Shown here in pieces: positions 1-9,607 of a stretch of DNA of 64,000 bases (the stretch's first letter is position 1; each line of letters starts with the position of its first letter). The notes under the pieces are model-generated. The model was not told the DNA's origin. It ran no database searches and was given only the letters and a program-made list of their open reading frames with translations. Origin of the DNA: an uncultured Desulfobulbaceae bacterium (GTDB lineage Bacteria; Desulfobacterota; Desulfobulbia; Desulfobulbales; BM004); contig CAMYKS010000034.1 of assembly GCA_947259115.1 (NCBI GenBank), forward strand, positions 1 to 64,000, written 5' to 3'. A program made the position numbers and the translations under genes.

Positions 1-102
1 CGAAGTCTGCGCTTATCCGAAGTCTGCGCTTATCCGAAGTCTGCGCTTATCCGAAGTCTGCGCTTATCCGAAGTCTGCGCTTATCCGAAGTCTGCGCTTA
101 TC
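1..102. repeat. Tandem array, six perfect copies of a 17-bp unit
   Basis: The unit CGAAGTCTGCGCTTATC is repeated six times without a mismatch, starting at the first base of the window, so the array probably extends further left. It is non-coding and ends at the sequence TGCTGGGG. No palindrome or spacer structure suggests CRISPR. It could be a variable-number repeat. Confidence 0.95.
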
Positions 103-296
103 TGCTGGGGGGGCTTCAACTGTACTTAAATTTGTTCAAAGGTTTGTCTGCAAATCATCGGCAGTTTCGTATGCTGGTAGTCACCTCCAACTATGCAAAA
201 CAGCCAGGGACAAACTCACTCTCTGCCCCTGTAGGCAGGAAATAACAGCGGTGAGCAGATAATAAAACTAAAGGATGCAAAAAAAGGACGCGGGAG

Positions 297-1427
297 ATGG
301 ATTATAAAGCTATCCGAAAAATGGACTCAAAGCATAAACTTGGCAAACGAATAATAAGGGCTCTGATTTCTGAAGAAAAGCAGAAGCAATTGAATGTTCA
401 CCTTAAGGATAGATCAAGAACCAACTTTATCAAAGAACATTGTATCAAAGAGGAAACGAGTCTAAAAATGCTTTTTCAGTCCCATCTGGAACATATTCAG
501 CCGGTTACCGCGCCCCTGGCCCTGATCTCACAGATCCAGCGTTCAGGTGGATCTATGCTGAGCCAGCTTTTTGATGGCCATTCTGAGGTGCATGCGCACC
601 CGTACGAATTGAAAGTCGGGTATCCCAAGAAATATAAGTGGCCTGAAATCGATCTCAACGACACTCCTGAACGATGGTTTGAGATTCTTTTTGAAGATGT
701 CGTCATAGAGCACCTTCGATACGGTTATAAAAAAATGGAGAAGGACAAGGAGGTGTTTCTTTTTACCTTTTTGCCTCCCCTGCAGCGTAAGATTTTTTTA
801 AAGTATCTGAGTTCAGTGGAAACCAAAACCATGCGCTCTGTGTTTGATGCATATATGACTTCGTATTTTGGAGCCTGGATAAACAACCAGAATAGCCTTG
901 GACAAAAAAAATTCGTCACCGCTTTCACACCAAGACTGGCAATGATGAAGAGTAATTTGGAGTCATTTTTTGATATCTATCCGGACGGTCGGCTGATATC
1001 TATAGTTCGAGATCCTAAAAACTGGTTTCCTTCTGCAACCAGACACCAGTTGAAAAAGTATGGAGATATCAAGCACGCGTTGGACCAATGGCTTGACAGT
1101 GCTAAAAGTATGGTGCAAAACAAGAAGAGATACGGTGACCGGGTCTGTATCATCACATTTGAAGATTTAATCAACCGGACCGAGTCGGTTATGCAGTATT
1201 TGGCCGAGTTCCTCAATATCAGATTTGATGAAATTTTATTGATCCCGACCTTTAACAGAATTCCCATCAAACCGAATACGAGCTTCAAACTCGAAAAACC
1301 CGGAATAATGATCAGTGCTCTTGAAAGATACAAAAGCCTTAGCCGTGAAGAACTCGGAATTGTAAATGAAATGACGCGGGAGACATATAATCAAGTTTTG
1401 GATGTGGTTGTTTCGGTAGACAATTAG
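297..1427 (+). CDS. Sulfotransferase family protein
   Basis: A 376-residue cytoplasmic protein of the PAPS-dependent sulfotransferase type. Residues 79-91 (QIQRSGGSMLSQL) match the 5'-phosphosulfate-binding loop that follows the first beta strand. RDP at 238-240 in SIVRDPKNW matches the 3'-phosphate-binding strand and helix of the family. The N-terminal 60 residues are basic and not recognisable. It would transfer sulfate from PAPS to a sugar hydroxyl. Its place ahead of a nonulosonic-acid operon suggests a surface glycan acceptor, which is inference. ATG 297 is preceded by a weak AAGGAC; Met9 is an alternative start. A second, shorter and unrelated-looking sulfotransferase lies at the other end of the island. 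Confidence 0.75.
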   Translation: MDYKAIRKMDSKHKLGKRIIRALISEEKQKQLNVHLKDRSRTNFIKEHCIKEETSLKMLFQSHLEHIQPVTAPLALISQIQRSGGSMLSQLFDGHSEVHAHPYELKVGYPKKYKWPEIDLNDTPERWFEILFEDVVIEHLRYGYKKMEKDKEVFLFTFLPPLQRKIFLKYLSSVETKTMRSVFDAYMTSYFGAWINNQNSLGQKKFVTAFTPRLAMMKSNLESFFDIYPDGRLISIVRDPKNWFPSATRHQLKKYGDIKHALDQWLDSAKSMVQNKKRYGDRVCIITFEDLINRTESVMQYLAEFLNIRFDEILLIPTFNRIPIKPNTSFKLEKPGIMISALERYKSLSREELGIVNEMTRETYNQVLDVVVSVDN

Positions 1428-1835
1428 TGTTTATTCGGAATCTGCTTTTTCAGCCAAACAGACTGAGTGTTGAAGGCTGAGGACTGAAAGATATATATAT
1501 GTAATTATAAAGGGTTGCACTTTATCGATTTATGCCTCGAGCCTAACCTTTGAACTTAAGCAGCCTGATGTGTTGTGGCGGGTTACGAGTTGTGAGTGTT
1601 TTTTTCCGATTACTCTTCGGTAGCCGCTGTTGGCCTTGTTTTGAAAAATTAGTATACACCTCTGGCAACATGGTTTATGTTCTCGAAAACAATTTCGAGG
1701 CTTGACCGCTGCAGTCATTTAGGGCTCACCTTCAATTTAAACATTGATTTCTGAGTTCTAAAGGTAAAACCTCTAATATTAATTAATTGGAAGTTTTCAA
1801 TAAAAAAATAAAAACTGTCTCCAGGAGGCAAGAGA
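1428..1835. other. Intergenic region, no gene recognised
   Basis: 408 bases between the first sulfotransferase and the neuB-like gene. It is AT-rich with no convincing reading frame. A short hairpin lies at 1682-1699 (CTCGAAA, 4-base loop, TTTCGAG). The promoter of the downstream operon is presumably here, but no clear -35/-10 or -24/-12 pair stands out. Confidence 0.6.
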
Positions 1836-2894
1836 ATGCGTAAACTTACAATCGATGGCAAAGTCATTCAAGATGACGGCAATTGCTATGTTATTGCTGA
1901 AATCGGGCATAACCATCAAGGAAAACTCGAAACAGCAAAGGAGATGTTTCGGGTGGCTAAAGAGTGTGGCGCCGACGCGGTAAAATTACAGAAAAGAGAC
2001 AATCGGAGCCTGTTTACCAAAGCAGGATATGCCAGGCCTTATGACAATCCCAACAGCTATGGTGAAACGTATGGAGAGCATCGGGAATTTCTGGAGTTCG
2101 GCCTGGATGAATATAAAGAATTGCTCGATTACACCAAGGAGATAGGGGTCACCCTGTTTGCCACCGCCTTTGATATAAACAGCGCCGATTTTTTGGAAAA
2201 GCTTGATATGCCGGTTTATAAAATTGCTTCGGGTGATCTTAAAAACATACCATTACTCACCCACATCGCCAAATTCCAAAAGCCGATGATTGTCAGCACC
2301 GGCGGGGGGACCATGGAAGATGTCAACCGGGCCTATGATGCAATCATGCCCATCAATCAGCAGTTGTGCATTCTGCAATGCACGGCAGGATATCCGGCAG
2401 AATTCGACGAACTTAATCTGAATGTGATCACCACCTTCCGTGAACGGTTCCCCAACACCACCATCGGATTGTCTTCCCATGATAATGGGATTTCCATGTC
2501 AGTTGCAGCGTATATGCTTGGAGCGAGAGTGGTCGAGAAGCATTTTACTCTCAACCATACCTGGAAAGGCACGGATCATGCCTTTTCACTGGAACCTACC
2601 GGTTTCCGTAAGCTGGTCAGAGATCTGAAACGTACAAAAGTTGCGATGGGTGATGGTATCAAGCGTGTATATGAAAGCGAAGTAAAACCGATCACCAATA
2701 TGGGTAAAAAACTGGTCGCTGCACGCGATCTTCCGGCCGGCCATATGATACAGCGTCAAGACATTGCGATAAAATCTCCGGGGGACGGCCTGCCGCCCTA
2801 TGAAATAGATAAAATCATCGGGCGTGCAACCACTGCAGCTATGAAAGAAGATGATGACATCACCTTTGAAGCTTTAAACGGGGCCATGCAATAG
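1836..2894 (+). CDS. NeuB-family nonulosonic acid (sialic/legionaminic-type) synthase
   Basis: 352 residues, the usual length of NeuB/LegI/PseI synthases, which condense phosphoenolpyruvate with a 6-carbon amino sugar to give a 9-carbon keto acid. The N-terminal TIM-barrel signature is clear at about 19-52 (VIAEIGHNHQG, then GADAVKLQ), and SSHDNG follows later. The last ~65 residues form the SAF/antifreeze-like domain (KKLVAARDLPAGHMI to the IIGR region). A strong AGGAGG Shine-Dalgarno lies about 8 bases before ATG 1836. The SDR gene follows after 14 bases, so they are probably co-transcribed. Whether the product is Neu5Ac, Kdn, legionaminate or another sugar cannot be told; no UDP-sugar epimerase or aminotransferase is in the window. 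Confidence 0.9.
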   Translation: MRKLTIDGKVIQDDGNCYVIAEIGHNHQGKLETAKEMFRVAKECGADAVKLQKRDNRSLFTKAGYARPYDNPNSYGETYGEHREFLEFGLDEYKELLDYTKEIGVTLFATAFDINSADFLEKLDMPVYKIASGDLKNIPLLTHIAKFQKPMIVSTGGGTMEDVNRAYDAIMPINQQLCILQCTAGYPAEFDELNLNVITTFRERFPNTTIGLSSHDNGISMSVAAYMLGARVVEKHFTLNHTWKGTDHAFSLEPTGFRKLVRDLKRTKVAMGDGIKRVYESEVKPITNMGKKLVAARDLPAGHMIQRQDIAIKSPGDGLPPYEIDKIIGRATTAAMKEDDDITFEALNGAMQ

Positions 2895-2908
2895 GCAGAG
2901 TAGGGATC

Positions 2909-3721
2909 GTGAAAAATTTGTTCGATTTAGAGGCTGAGGTTGCCGTCGTAACGGGAGCCCTGGGCAAATTAGGCCCGATCTGGATTGAAGCCCTGCTTGA
3001 TGCCGGGGCTTCGGTGTACGGGCTTGATCTGGCGGGTGTGAAGGTTTCTGAAGATTTCAGCAAACTGCAAACCCGCTTTGACGAAAGCCGCTTAAAGCTG
3101 GACCGCACCGATGTCAAAGACCGCCAAGCGCTGGAAGCGGTGTGCCGTAATTGTATTGCGGCTTTCGGGGTTCCCTCCATACTGGTGAATAATGCCGGGA
3201 TTGATCAGCCACCATCCAAAACGGGGAAAGGATATCGTCTGGAAGATATCCCGATTGAGATAAACCGGGAGATCTTTGAGGTCAACACCTTGGGTCTTTT
3301 TCTGGTAACCCAGGTCTTTGGCACCCGCATGGCCGACGCCGGTCGTGGTTCCATTATCAATATCGGATCACTGTATGGTTCCGTTTCGCCCGATGCACGT
3401 TTTTATGATCACATCCCGGGGGATCCGCCTTTTCTCAAGCCGCCTGCCTACGGCGCTTCCAAGGCTGCGGTGGTCAATTTGACCCGGTATCTGGCCACGC
3501 ATTGGGCGCCCCATGGGGTGCGGGTAAATGCTTTGTCCCCCGGGGGGGTTTTGGGCGGCCAGGACGAAGAATTCAAACGCAAATTCTGCAATCGAGTACC
3601 CCTGGGTAGAATGGCCACGGCTGAAGATCTTCGCGGCCCACTACTTTTTCTGGCCTCACAAGCATCAGCTTATGTAACCGGTACTGAACTCCTGGTGGAC
3701 GGTGGTTTTTCAGCCTGGTGA
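2909..3721 (+). CDS. Short-chain dehydrogenase/reductase (PtmA-like)
   Basis: 270-residue classical SDR. The nucleotide-binding TGALGKLG is at 15-22, NNAG at 94-97, a catalytic Ser in NIGSLYG near 154, and YGASK with Tyr181 and Lys185. It starts at GTG 2909, 14 bases after the neuB-like stop, with AGAGTAGGG upstream. An SDR (PtmA) sits beside the legionaminic-acid genes of Campylobacter, and the position next to neuB and a CMP-transferase here is similar. The substrate is unknown: oxidation or reduction of a sugar or sugar-nucleotide precursor is the natural guess. Confidence 0.85.
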   Translation: MKNLFDLEAEVAVVTGALGKLGPIWIEALLDAGASVYGLDLAGVKVSEDFSKLQTRFDESRLKLDRTDVKDRQALEAVCRNCIAAFGVPSILVNNAGIDQPPSKTGKGYRLEDIPIEINREIFEVNTLGLFLVTQVFGTRMADAGRGSIINIGSLYGSVSPDARFYDHIPGDPPFLKPPAYGASKAAVVNLTRYLATHWAPHGVRVNALSPGGVLGGQDEEFKRKFCNRVPLGRMATAEDLRGPLLFLASQASAYVTGTELLVDGGFSAW

Positions 3722-3834
3722 TTTGAAATTTAGATGATAGTGCAACACAAGTGCCTGCAACCAGTGGTTATTCCTTGTTGGCTTGAATTTTTTTATGTAA
3801 CCAAACATGAATTTTAAAAAAAGACGGAGCTAAA

Positions 3835-5307
3835 ATGAATCCTAAAATCATCTCCGACACGATTCCAAATTGGATCAACGGTGTGGAGTGCGCTGCAGCT
3901 TCGGGACAAACTTTTGATAAGTTGTCTCCGCACAGCGGTCAAAAGCTGTGTCAAGTTGTGCGCTCCAGCGATCAAGATGTAACAACAGCCATACAGGCTG
4001 CCAGAAAGGCCCAGGCTGCCTGGGCGGATACTACTCTTGTCCAGCGCGGTGACATTCTCCATGAGATCACTCTGGGTATGCGCAATAATCGGGATGAACT
4101 CGCGGCCATTGTGGCAGTGGAAACAGGTATGGCTGTGAGTGCCGCTCTTGGTGAAGTTGGAGGTGCCATCGCCCAAGGGGAATTTATGGCCGGTGAAGGC
4201 CGCCGATTCTACGGGCGCACCACCACCAGTGCGGTGCCCAACAAATATAACATGACTGTCAGGCAGCCCCTGGGTGTCGCCGGACTGATTATTGCCGCCA
4301 ACACACCAATTGCCAATGTGGCCTGGAAAGTATTTCCAGCCCTGCTGTGTGGTAACGCGGCGGTTCTCAAAGCTGCAGAAGATACTCCGGCCACAGCCTG
4401 GTATTTCGGCAGGATCGTTCAGGAAGCCGGTCTGCCGCCGGGTGTTCTCAATATTATCCAGGGTTACGGCAAGGAAGCCGGTGAACCGCTGGTCGCCAAC
4501 CCGGACGTGGATGTCGTCAGCTTCACGGGCTCCACTCCGGTTGGTCGTCAGATTGCCGCCGTCGCCGGGCAAAGGCTGGCAAAAGTGTCCCTGGAACTGG
4601 GTGGCAAAAATCCGCTGGTGGTCTGCGATGATGCTGATCTGGATAATGCGGTCAAGTGGACACTGCTCTCGGCATTCAGCAATGCCGGACAGCGTTGTGC
4701 CGCGGCCAGCCGCATCATAATTTTTGACTCCGTTTATGATCAGTTTCGTGACATGCTGCTGGACGGCACCCGCAGGCTGACACTGGGTCCGGCTGATGAT
4801 GATGACCTCGGACCGGTGATCAATGAAAAACAGCTGCATAACATGCTGGCTGCCATTGAGGAGTCCCGGCAACAAGGTGTGACTGTTTTGACCGGCGGCG
4901 AGCGCTTGCTGGATGATTTCCATGCCAACGGTTTCTACATGGCGCCGACCCTGATTGAGAATGTCGATCCCCACAGCCGCATATCGACCACTGAGCTTTT
5001 CGGGCCCATCGCCTGTCTATACCGAGTCAGCGATTTCGCAGAAGCACTGCAGATGGCCAATGATTCGCCGTACGGACTGACGTCATGCATTCACACCCGC
5101 AGCATTCACCGGGCCACCGAATTTACGCAGAAAGTTCAGGCCGGAGTGGCAGTGGTCAATGCCGGAACCTATGGCAGTGAACCGCACATGCCCTTTGGCG
5201 GTCTGAAGCAATCAGGCAACGGGTGGCGGGAGCCCGGCACGGAAGCTTTGGATGTGTATTCTGATTTGAAAGACATTTTTATTAATATAGATCCGGGATT
5301 GCTCTAA
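3835..5307 (+). CDS. Aldehyde dehydrogenase family protein
   Basis: 490-residue NAD(P)-dependent aldehyde dehydrogenase of normal length. The general base Glu254 lies in LELGGKNP and the catalytic Cys288 in AGQRCAAASR; SFTGSTPVG at 229-237 is the cofactor-binding turn. ATG 3835 follows GACGGAG. The gene lies between the SDR and the CMP-sugar synthetase, all on one strand, although 113 bases separate it from the SDR. An aldehyde dehydrogenase is not a standard step of sialic or legionaminic acid synthesis, so it may make an uncommon carboxylated precursor or may work elsewhere in metabolism. Substrate class is not predictable from the motifs. Confidence 0.88.
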   Translation: MNPKIISDTIPNWINGVECAAASGQTFDKLSPHSGQKLCQVVRSSDQDVTTAIQAARKAQAAWADTTLVQRGDILHEITLGMRNNRDELAAIVAVETGMAVSAALGEVGGAIAQGEFMAGEGRRFYGRTTTSAVPNKYNMTVRQPLGVAGLIIAANTPIANVAWKVFPALLCGNAAVLKAAEDTPATAWYFGRIVQEAGLPPGVLNIIQGYGKEAGEPLVANPDVDVVSFTGSTPVGRQIAAVAGQRLAKVSLELGGKNPLVVCDDADLDNAVKWTLLSAFSNAGQRCAAASRIIIFDSVYDQFRDMLLDGTRRLTLGPADDDDLGPVINEKQLHNMLAAIEESRQQGVTVLTGGERLLDDFHANGFYMAPTLIENVDPHSRISTTELFGPIACLYRVSDFAEALQMANDSPYGLTSCIHTRSIHRATEFTQKVQAGVAVVNAGTYGSEPHMPFGGLKQSGNGWREPGTEALDVYSDLKDIFINIDPGLL

Positions 5308-5376
5308 ATATGTTTCGGCTTACGGATTTTTACATTTTCCATAAACAAACAGTTTTATAAGGAAATAAAGATAAGG

Positions 5377-6141
5377 ATGCCTGAGAAGCAAAATACTATC
5401 CTTGCCTTGATCCCGGCGCGATCCGGCTCCAAACGTGTGCCGGACAAAAATATCCGTTCTCTGGCAGGGCACCCGCTCATTGCTTACAGCATCGCGGCAG
5501 CTCTGCAGAGTAAGATATTTAAGACGGTTATCGTATCGACGGACTCGGAACGCTATGCCGATATTGCCAGACATTACGGTGCGGAAGTTCCCTTTTTGCG
5601 CCCGGCTAAAATTGCCGGCGACACCTCTCCGGATATTGAATGGGTCGAGTATACACTCAATCAGCTGCGCAACAGCGGACAGGATTATGGTTACTTCAGC
5701 ATACTGCGGCCGACCAGTCCGTTTCGACTGCCGGATACCATCCGGCGGGCATGGCATGAATTCCAGGCGCAGGAAGGGGTTGATTCTCTACGGGCCGTGG
5801 AAAAATGCCAGCAGCACCCCGGCAAGATGTGGGTAGTGCGCGGCAACCGCATGATGCCGCTTTTGCCAATTGGGCCTGCCGAACAGCCCTGGCACAGCAG
5901 CCAATACCAGGCGCTGCCCGAAGTATATGTGCAAAACGCCAGCCTGGAAATTGCCGGAACAGATGTTGTTTTTGAAGAAAGAACAATTGCCGGAAATATA
6001 CTGATGCCTTTTTTTACAAAAGAATTTGAGGGATTTGATGTTAACAGTAATTACGATTGGGATCTTGCCGAGCATCTTGTCAAAACAGATCAGGTTAAAT
6101 TGCCCGCCATCCCCCAATCCCCCTATACAATCCAGGAGTGA
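5377..6141 (+). CDS. CMP-nonulosonate (acylneuraminate) cytidylyltransferase
   Basis: 254 residues. The N-terminal CTP-binding motif IPARSGSKRVPDKN lies at about 11-24, as in NeuA/LegF/PseF enzymes, which activate a nonulosonic acid with CTP to a CMP-sugar donor. Later motifs include LRPTSPFR and a C-terminal region with the family's DINSxxD-like VNSNYDWDLAE. ATG 5377 is preceded by a purine-rich AAGATAAGG. It pairs functionally with the NeuB-like gene upstream and its TGA stop overlaps the Shine-Dalgarno region of the transketolase gene. Confidence 0.88.
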   Translation: MPEKQNTILALIPARSGSKRVPDKNIRSLAGHPLIAYSIAAALQSKIFKTVIVSTDSERYADIARHYGAEVPFLRPAKIAGDTSPDIEWVEYTLNQLRNSGQDYGYFSILRPTSPFRLPDTIRRAWHEFQAQEGVDSLRAVEKCQQHPGKMWVVRGNRMMPLLPIGPAEQPWHSSQYQALPEVYVQNASLEIAGTDVVFEERTIAGNILMPFFTKEFEGFDVNSNYDWDLAEHLVKTDQVKLPAIPQSPYTIQE

Positions 6142-6149
6142 TCAAAATT

Positions 6150-8081
6150 ATGTTGGAAATCAAACTGATAAGCGAAGAAGAATTTCAACGGGTGCGGAAA
6201 GCGAATATCGATAAGTATGCCCGTTTGGCCTTGCTCTCGGATATGTGCAGTGCCAATGCACTGGCCACGGTGAAACGTGCCGGATCCGGGCATCTGGGAT
6301 CGAGTTTCAGCTCCCTGGATATCGTCACCTATCTGTACCATTTTGAAATGAACATTGTTGAACTGGGTGTTAATCACCCTGACCGCGATATATATTTTTC
6401 GTCAAAAGGTCATGATGCGCCCGGCCATTATGCAGTGCTGCATTCCCTGGGGCTGCTTTCCGAAGAGCGGTTCCAGCTTTTACGACGGCTTGACGGCACC
6501 CACGGCCACCCGGATGTCAGCATAGCTGGAATGGAAGCCAATTCAGGGTCATTGGGAATGGGTATTTCAAAGGCCAAGGGCATGGCCCTGGCAAAAAAAA
6601 TGAGCGGCGCCAAAGGCCGTGTAATGGTTATGACCGGCGATGGAGAACTCCAGGAAGGCCAGATCTGGGAATCATTGCAGACCGCAGCTTATCAAAAGGT
6701 AAATAACCTCATCGCCATTGTTGATTTTAATAAAATTCAGACCGATAAATCCGTTACAGATATTATTGATTTAGGTGATCTGGCCAGAAAATTCGAAGTA
6801 TTCGGCTGGCATGCGGAAAGATGCAACGGTCATGATTTTGCAGAACTGGAAAACGCCTTTACCCGGCTCAAGCAGATTGAGGACCGGCCCAAAGTATTGA
6901 TTGCCGACACCATTAAAGGCAAGGGCGTTTCATTTATGGAAGGTCCCCGGGCCCTGCAGGACGGCGACGGACTCTATCCCTGGCATTCCGGGGCACCTGA
7001 TAACGATGCCTTTGAAGCAGGGTATGAAGAAATTATTGATCGCCTAAATGGGCAGCTGGAAAAGCAGGACCTGGCCCCGATAAAAACACGGGTCATGGCT
7101 AAACGGGAAAGAAATCGTGTTACCCTGAAAGGCACCGCAGAGAAAGTTGTCTCCGCCTACGGTGAGGCACTGGTGAAAATTGGCGCCCAAAGAAAAGATG
7201 TCGTCGTCCTGGATGCCGACCTGTCGGCCGACTGTGGACTGCGTCCCTTTGAACTGGCCTTTCCCGATCGATTCATTGAAAACGGCATTGCCGAGCAGGA
7301 CATGGTCTCCACCGCCGGCGGGCTTGCCCTGCACGGATTTCTTCCTGTTGTCAACTCGTTCGGTGTATTTCTGGCCTCCCGCGCCAATGAACAGATTTAT
7401 AATAATGCCACCGAGAAAACAAAAATCATCTATGTCTGCCACTATGCCGGACTTATCCCGGCCGGCCCGGGTAAGTCCCACCAGAGCCTGCGTGACATCT
7501 CCCTGTTCGGTGCGCTGCCCAACTGCACGATCATTGAGCCGTGCAACTCAATTGAAACTGAACAGGCTCTCCAGTGGTGTGTGGACCGGGCAGAGCAGAA
7601 CTGTATGCTGCGTCTGGTAATTTCTCCTTCGCCCCGGACCATCATGCTGCCTGATGATTATCGGTTTTCACCAGGTCAGGGTACCGTGATTAGCGACGGC
7701 AAGGATGCGGTCCTGTTTTCTTACGGCCCGGTGATGCTGAATGAAGCGCTGAAGGGCGCAGAAATACTGCAGGAGAAAAATGTTTCCCTGAAGGTTGTCA
7801 ATTTGCCATGGCTTAATGAAATTGATCTGAACTGGCTGGAGGAGACGATCGGTGACTGTGAAACACTTTTTGCATTGGATAACCATTCCCCCTATGGCGG
7901 GCTTGGGGATTCATTGTTAAATGGTCTAATGTCAGCGGATGGGCTGCGGAATAAGACATTGGTCAAATTTGCCATTGACGAGTATCCGGCCTGCGGCACC
8001 CCCAAGGAAGCACTGGCTTACCATAAATTGGACGGCCGCAGCCTGGCAGAGCGTATTGCCGGCGTAGTCAGCAAGCGGTAA
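6150..8081 (+). CDS. Transketolase (full length, thiamine-diphosphate dependent)
   Basis: About 643 residues carrying both halves of the enzyme. The TPP-binding half has SSKGHDAPGHYAVL and the GDGE...N motif (MTGDGELQEG, then VDFN). The pyrimidine-binding half has the catalytic Glu in IENGIAEQDMVSTAGG, followed by the C-terminal domain. The frame could open at GTG 6138, but AGGAG at 6134-6138 is better placed for ATG 6150, so that start is used. It overlaps the expression signals of the preceding CMP-transferase, implying coupling. Inside a nonulosonic-acid operon it may build an unusual precursor or acceptor sugar by C2-unit transfer rather than serve central carbon metabolism; this is inference. 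Confidence 0.88.
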   Translation: MLEIKLISEEEFQRVRKANIDKYARLALLSDMCSANALATVKRAGSGHLGSSFSSLDIVTYLYHFEMNIVELGVNHPDRDIYFSSKGHDAPGHYAVLHSLGLLSEERFQLLRRLDGTHGHPDVSIAGMEANSGSLGMGISKAKGMALAKKMSGAKGRVMVMTGDGELQEGQIWESLQTAAYQKVNNLIAIVDFNKIQTDKSVTDIIDLGDLARKFEVFGWHAERCNGHDFAELENAFTRLKQIEDRPKVLIADTIKGKGVSFMEGPRALQDGDGLYPWHSGAPDNDAFEAGYEEIIDRLNGQLEKQDLAPIKTRVMAKRERNRVTLKGTAEKVVSAYGEALVKIGAQRKDVVVLDADLSADCGLRPFELAFPDRFIENGIAEQDMVSTAGGLALHGFLPVVNSFGVFLASRANEQIYNNATEKTKIIYVCHYAGLIPAGPGKSHQSLRDISLFGALPNCTIIEPCNSIETEQALQWCVDRAEQNCMLRLVISPSPRTIMLPDDYRFSPGQGTVISDGKDAVLFSYGPVMLNEALKGAEILQEKNVSLKVVNLPWLNEIDLNWLEETIGDCETLFALDNHSPYGGLGDSLLNGLMSADGLRNKTLVKFAIDEYPACGTPKEALAYHKLDGRSLAERIAGVVSKR

Positions 8082-8110
8082 TAATCGATTTGCGGATGAC
8101 GGGCAAAACC

Positions 8111-9514
8111 ATGTCAGTAGAAAAGAGGTTGCTTTTAATACCGGTTGAAAACCAGGTGCGGGAACTCGATCCCAAGCTGTTGCTGGCCTGCATTGCGGCA
8201 CAACGCGGCTTCTCGTCGGTCATCGGATCGCGGCGTGAATTGGAGTTCCGGATAGATTCGTATCCCAAAAGTATCTATCTCTCCAAAAGTATGACGGGCC
8301 GCAGTCTCATATTTTTCCGCCTGGCCAAAAAGTTCGAGCACGAAATAGTCACCTGGGATGAAGAGGCCCTGGTGCATTTACCGCCGGAGACCTATTTCTC
8401 ACGCCGCCTGCATCCCGAGGCGATCCGGCAGGTATCGCACCTGTTTGCATGGGGCCAGGATAATATCGAACTGTGGCGCCAGTACCCCCAGTTGCCGGAT
8501 AATTTACCTATCCATAGCGTTGGCAATCCCCGCATCGACATGCTGCGTCCTGAAATGCAACCGTTTTATGATGATGAAGTACAGGCGCTGCGCGACTCTT
8601 ATGGCGATTTCATACTGATTAATACCAATTTTAATCATGTTAATGCTTTCGGGCCGGACATGAATCTGTTCCAACCGGTAAAAAACCCCGGTGAAACCGC
8701 CAGGTTCGGCAGAGCCGCCAAGGGCATGAGCAGAGAATACGCCAAAGGTCTATGGCACCACAAACAGGCTGTATTTAAGGATTTTCAAGAGCTGATCCCA
8801 AAACTCGATAAGGCCTTCCCGCAGTTGAACATAGTGATCCGGCCCCATCCGACGGAACGACACGATACGTACAACGAAATAGCCGCCAAATGTTCACGGG
8901 TGCATGTTACCAACCAGGGCAATGTCGTACCCTGGATTCTGGCCACCCGGGCGGTCCTCCACAACGGCTGCACCACGGGCATTGAGGCTTTTGTCATGGG
9001 CGTGCCGGCCATCAGTTACAGGGCATCCATAAACGAGAAATATGACAACGGGTTCTATCGCTTACCCAATGCGGTCAGTCTGCAGTGCTTTACTTTCGAA
9101 CAACTGCAGGATATGGTGCAGCAAATTTTAGACGGTACACTGGTGACGACCGACGATGATAAGCGCCAAGCACTGGTAGGACATTACCTGGCTTCCCAAT
9201 CAGGCCCGCTGTCGTGTGAACGGATGGTTGATGTTCTAGAATCTCTGGCAAACGATGAAAAGGAGTACTTCGGACCTTCTCCGGTGGAACGTCTGCAGCG
9301 CAGGATCATTGCCGAGGGATATCATCTGTACAAGCGCTTAAAGCCAAAATTGCCAGGTTCCCACAACCGGCCCGAATTCCAGCGCCACCGCTATCCGCAT
9401 ATACCCATAGATACGATACTTTCGAAAATAGAACGAATACAGCAAATACTGAAAGATAATACCCGGCTAAATGTCACGCAGCTCAACGAAGTACTCTTCC
9501 AGATAAGAGCTTAG
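8111..9514 (+). CDS. Surface carbohydrate biosynthesis protein, GT-B-like, copy 1
   Basis: About 467 residues. The C-terminal half has IRPHPTER and then NVVPWILATRAVLHNG with CTTGIEAFVMGVPAIS, a pattern typical of GT-B fold capsule or teichoic-type transferases (surface polysaccharide family). There is no membrane segment. The start is uncertain: frames open from TTG 8090, ATG 8096 or ATG 8111. ATG 8111 gives an N-terminus matching the downstream paralogue. It lies 30 bases after the transketolase. Given the CMP-sugar operon, a nonulosonate or glycan transferase is plausible but unproven. Confidence 0.7.
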   Translation: MSVEKRLLLIPVENQVRELDPKLLLACIAAQRGFSSVIGSRRELEFRIDSYPKSIYLSKSMTGRSLIFFRLAKKFEHEIVTWDEEALVHLPPETYFSRRLHPEAIRQVSHLFAWGQDNIELWRQYPQLPDNLPIHSVGNPRIDMLRPEMQPFYDDEVQALRDSYGDFILINTNFNHVNAFGPDMNLFQPVKNPGETARFGRAAKGMSREYAKGLWHHKQAVFKDFQELIPKLDKAFPQLNIVIRPHPTERHDTYNEIAAKCSRVHVTNQGNVVPWILATRAVLHNGCTTGIEAFVMGVPAISYRASINEKYDNGFYRLPNAVSLQCFTFEQLQDMVQQILDGTLVTTDDDKRQALVGHYLASQSGPLSCERMVDVLESLANDEKEYFGPSPVERLQRRIIAEGYHLYKRLKPKLPGSHNRPEFQRHRYPHIPIDTILSKIERIQQILKDNTRLNVTQLNEVLFQIRA

Positions 9515-9607
9515 TCAGGTGACTGTGGGCTGTGGCTCGAGGCCCAATCCAGGTATAATGACTGCCGGTGATAAAGGAACCCGGCAGACGAATTAAGGAG
9601 ATCTCCC

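Noticed and set aside
1-102. CRISPR array
   Set aside because: The 17-bp units are directly abutting with no spacers.
3814-4974. 386-codon minus-strand open frame
   Set aside because: It lies entirely opposite the aldehyde dehydrogenase gene, has no recognisable domain and no ribosome-binding site; an antisense shadow.
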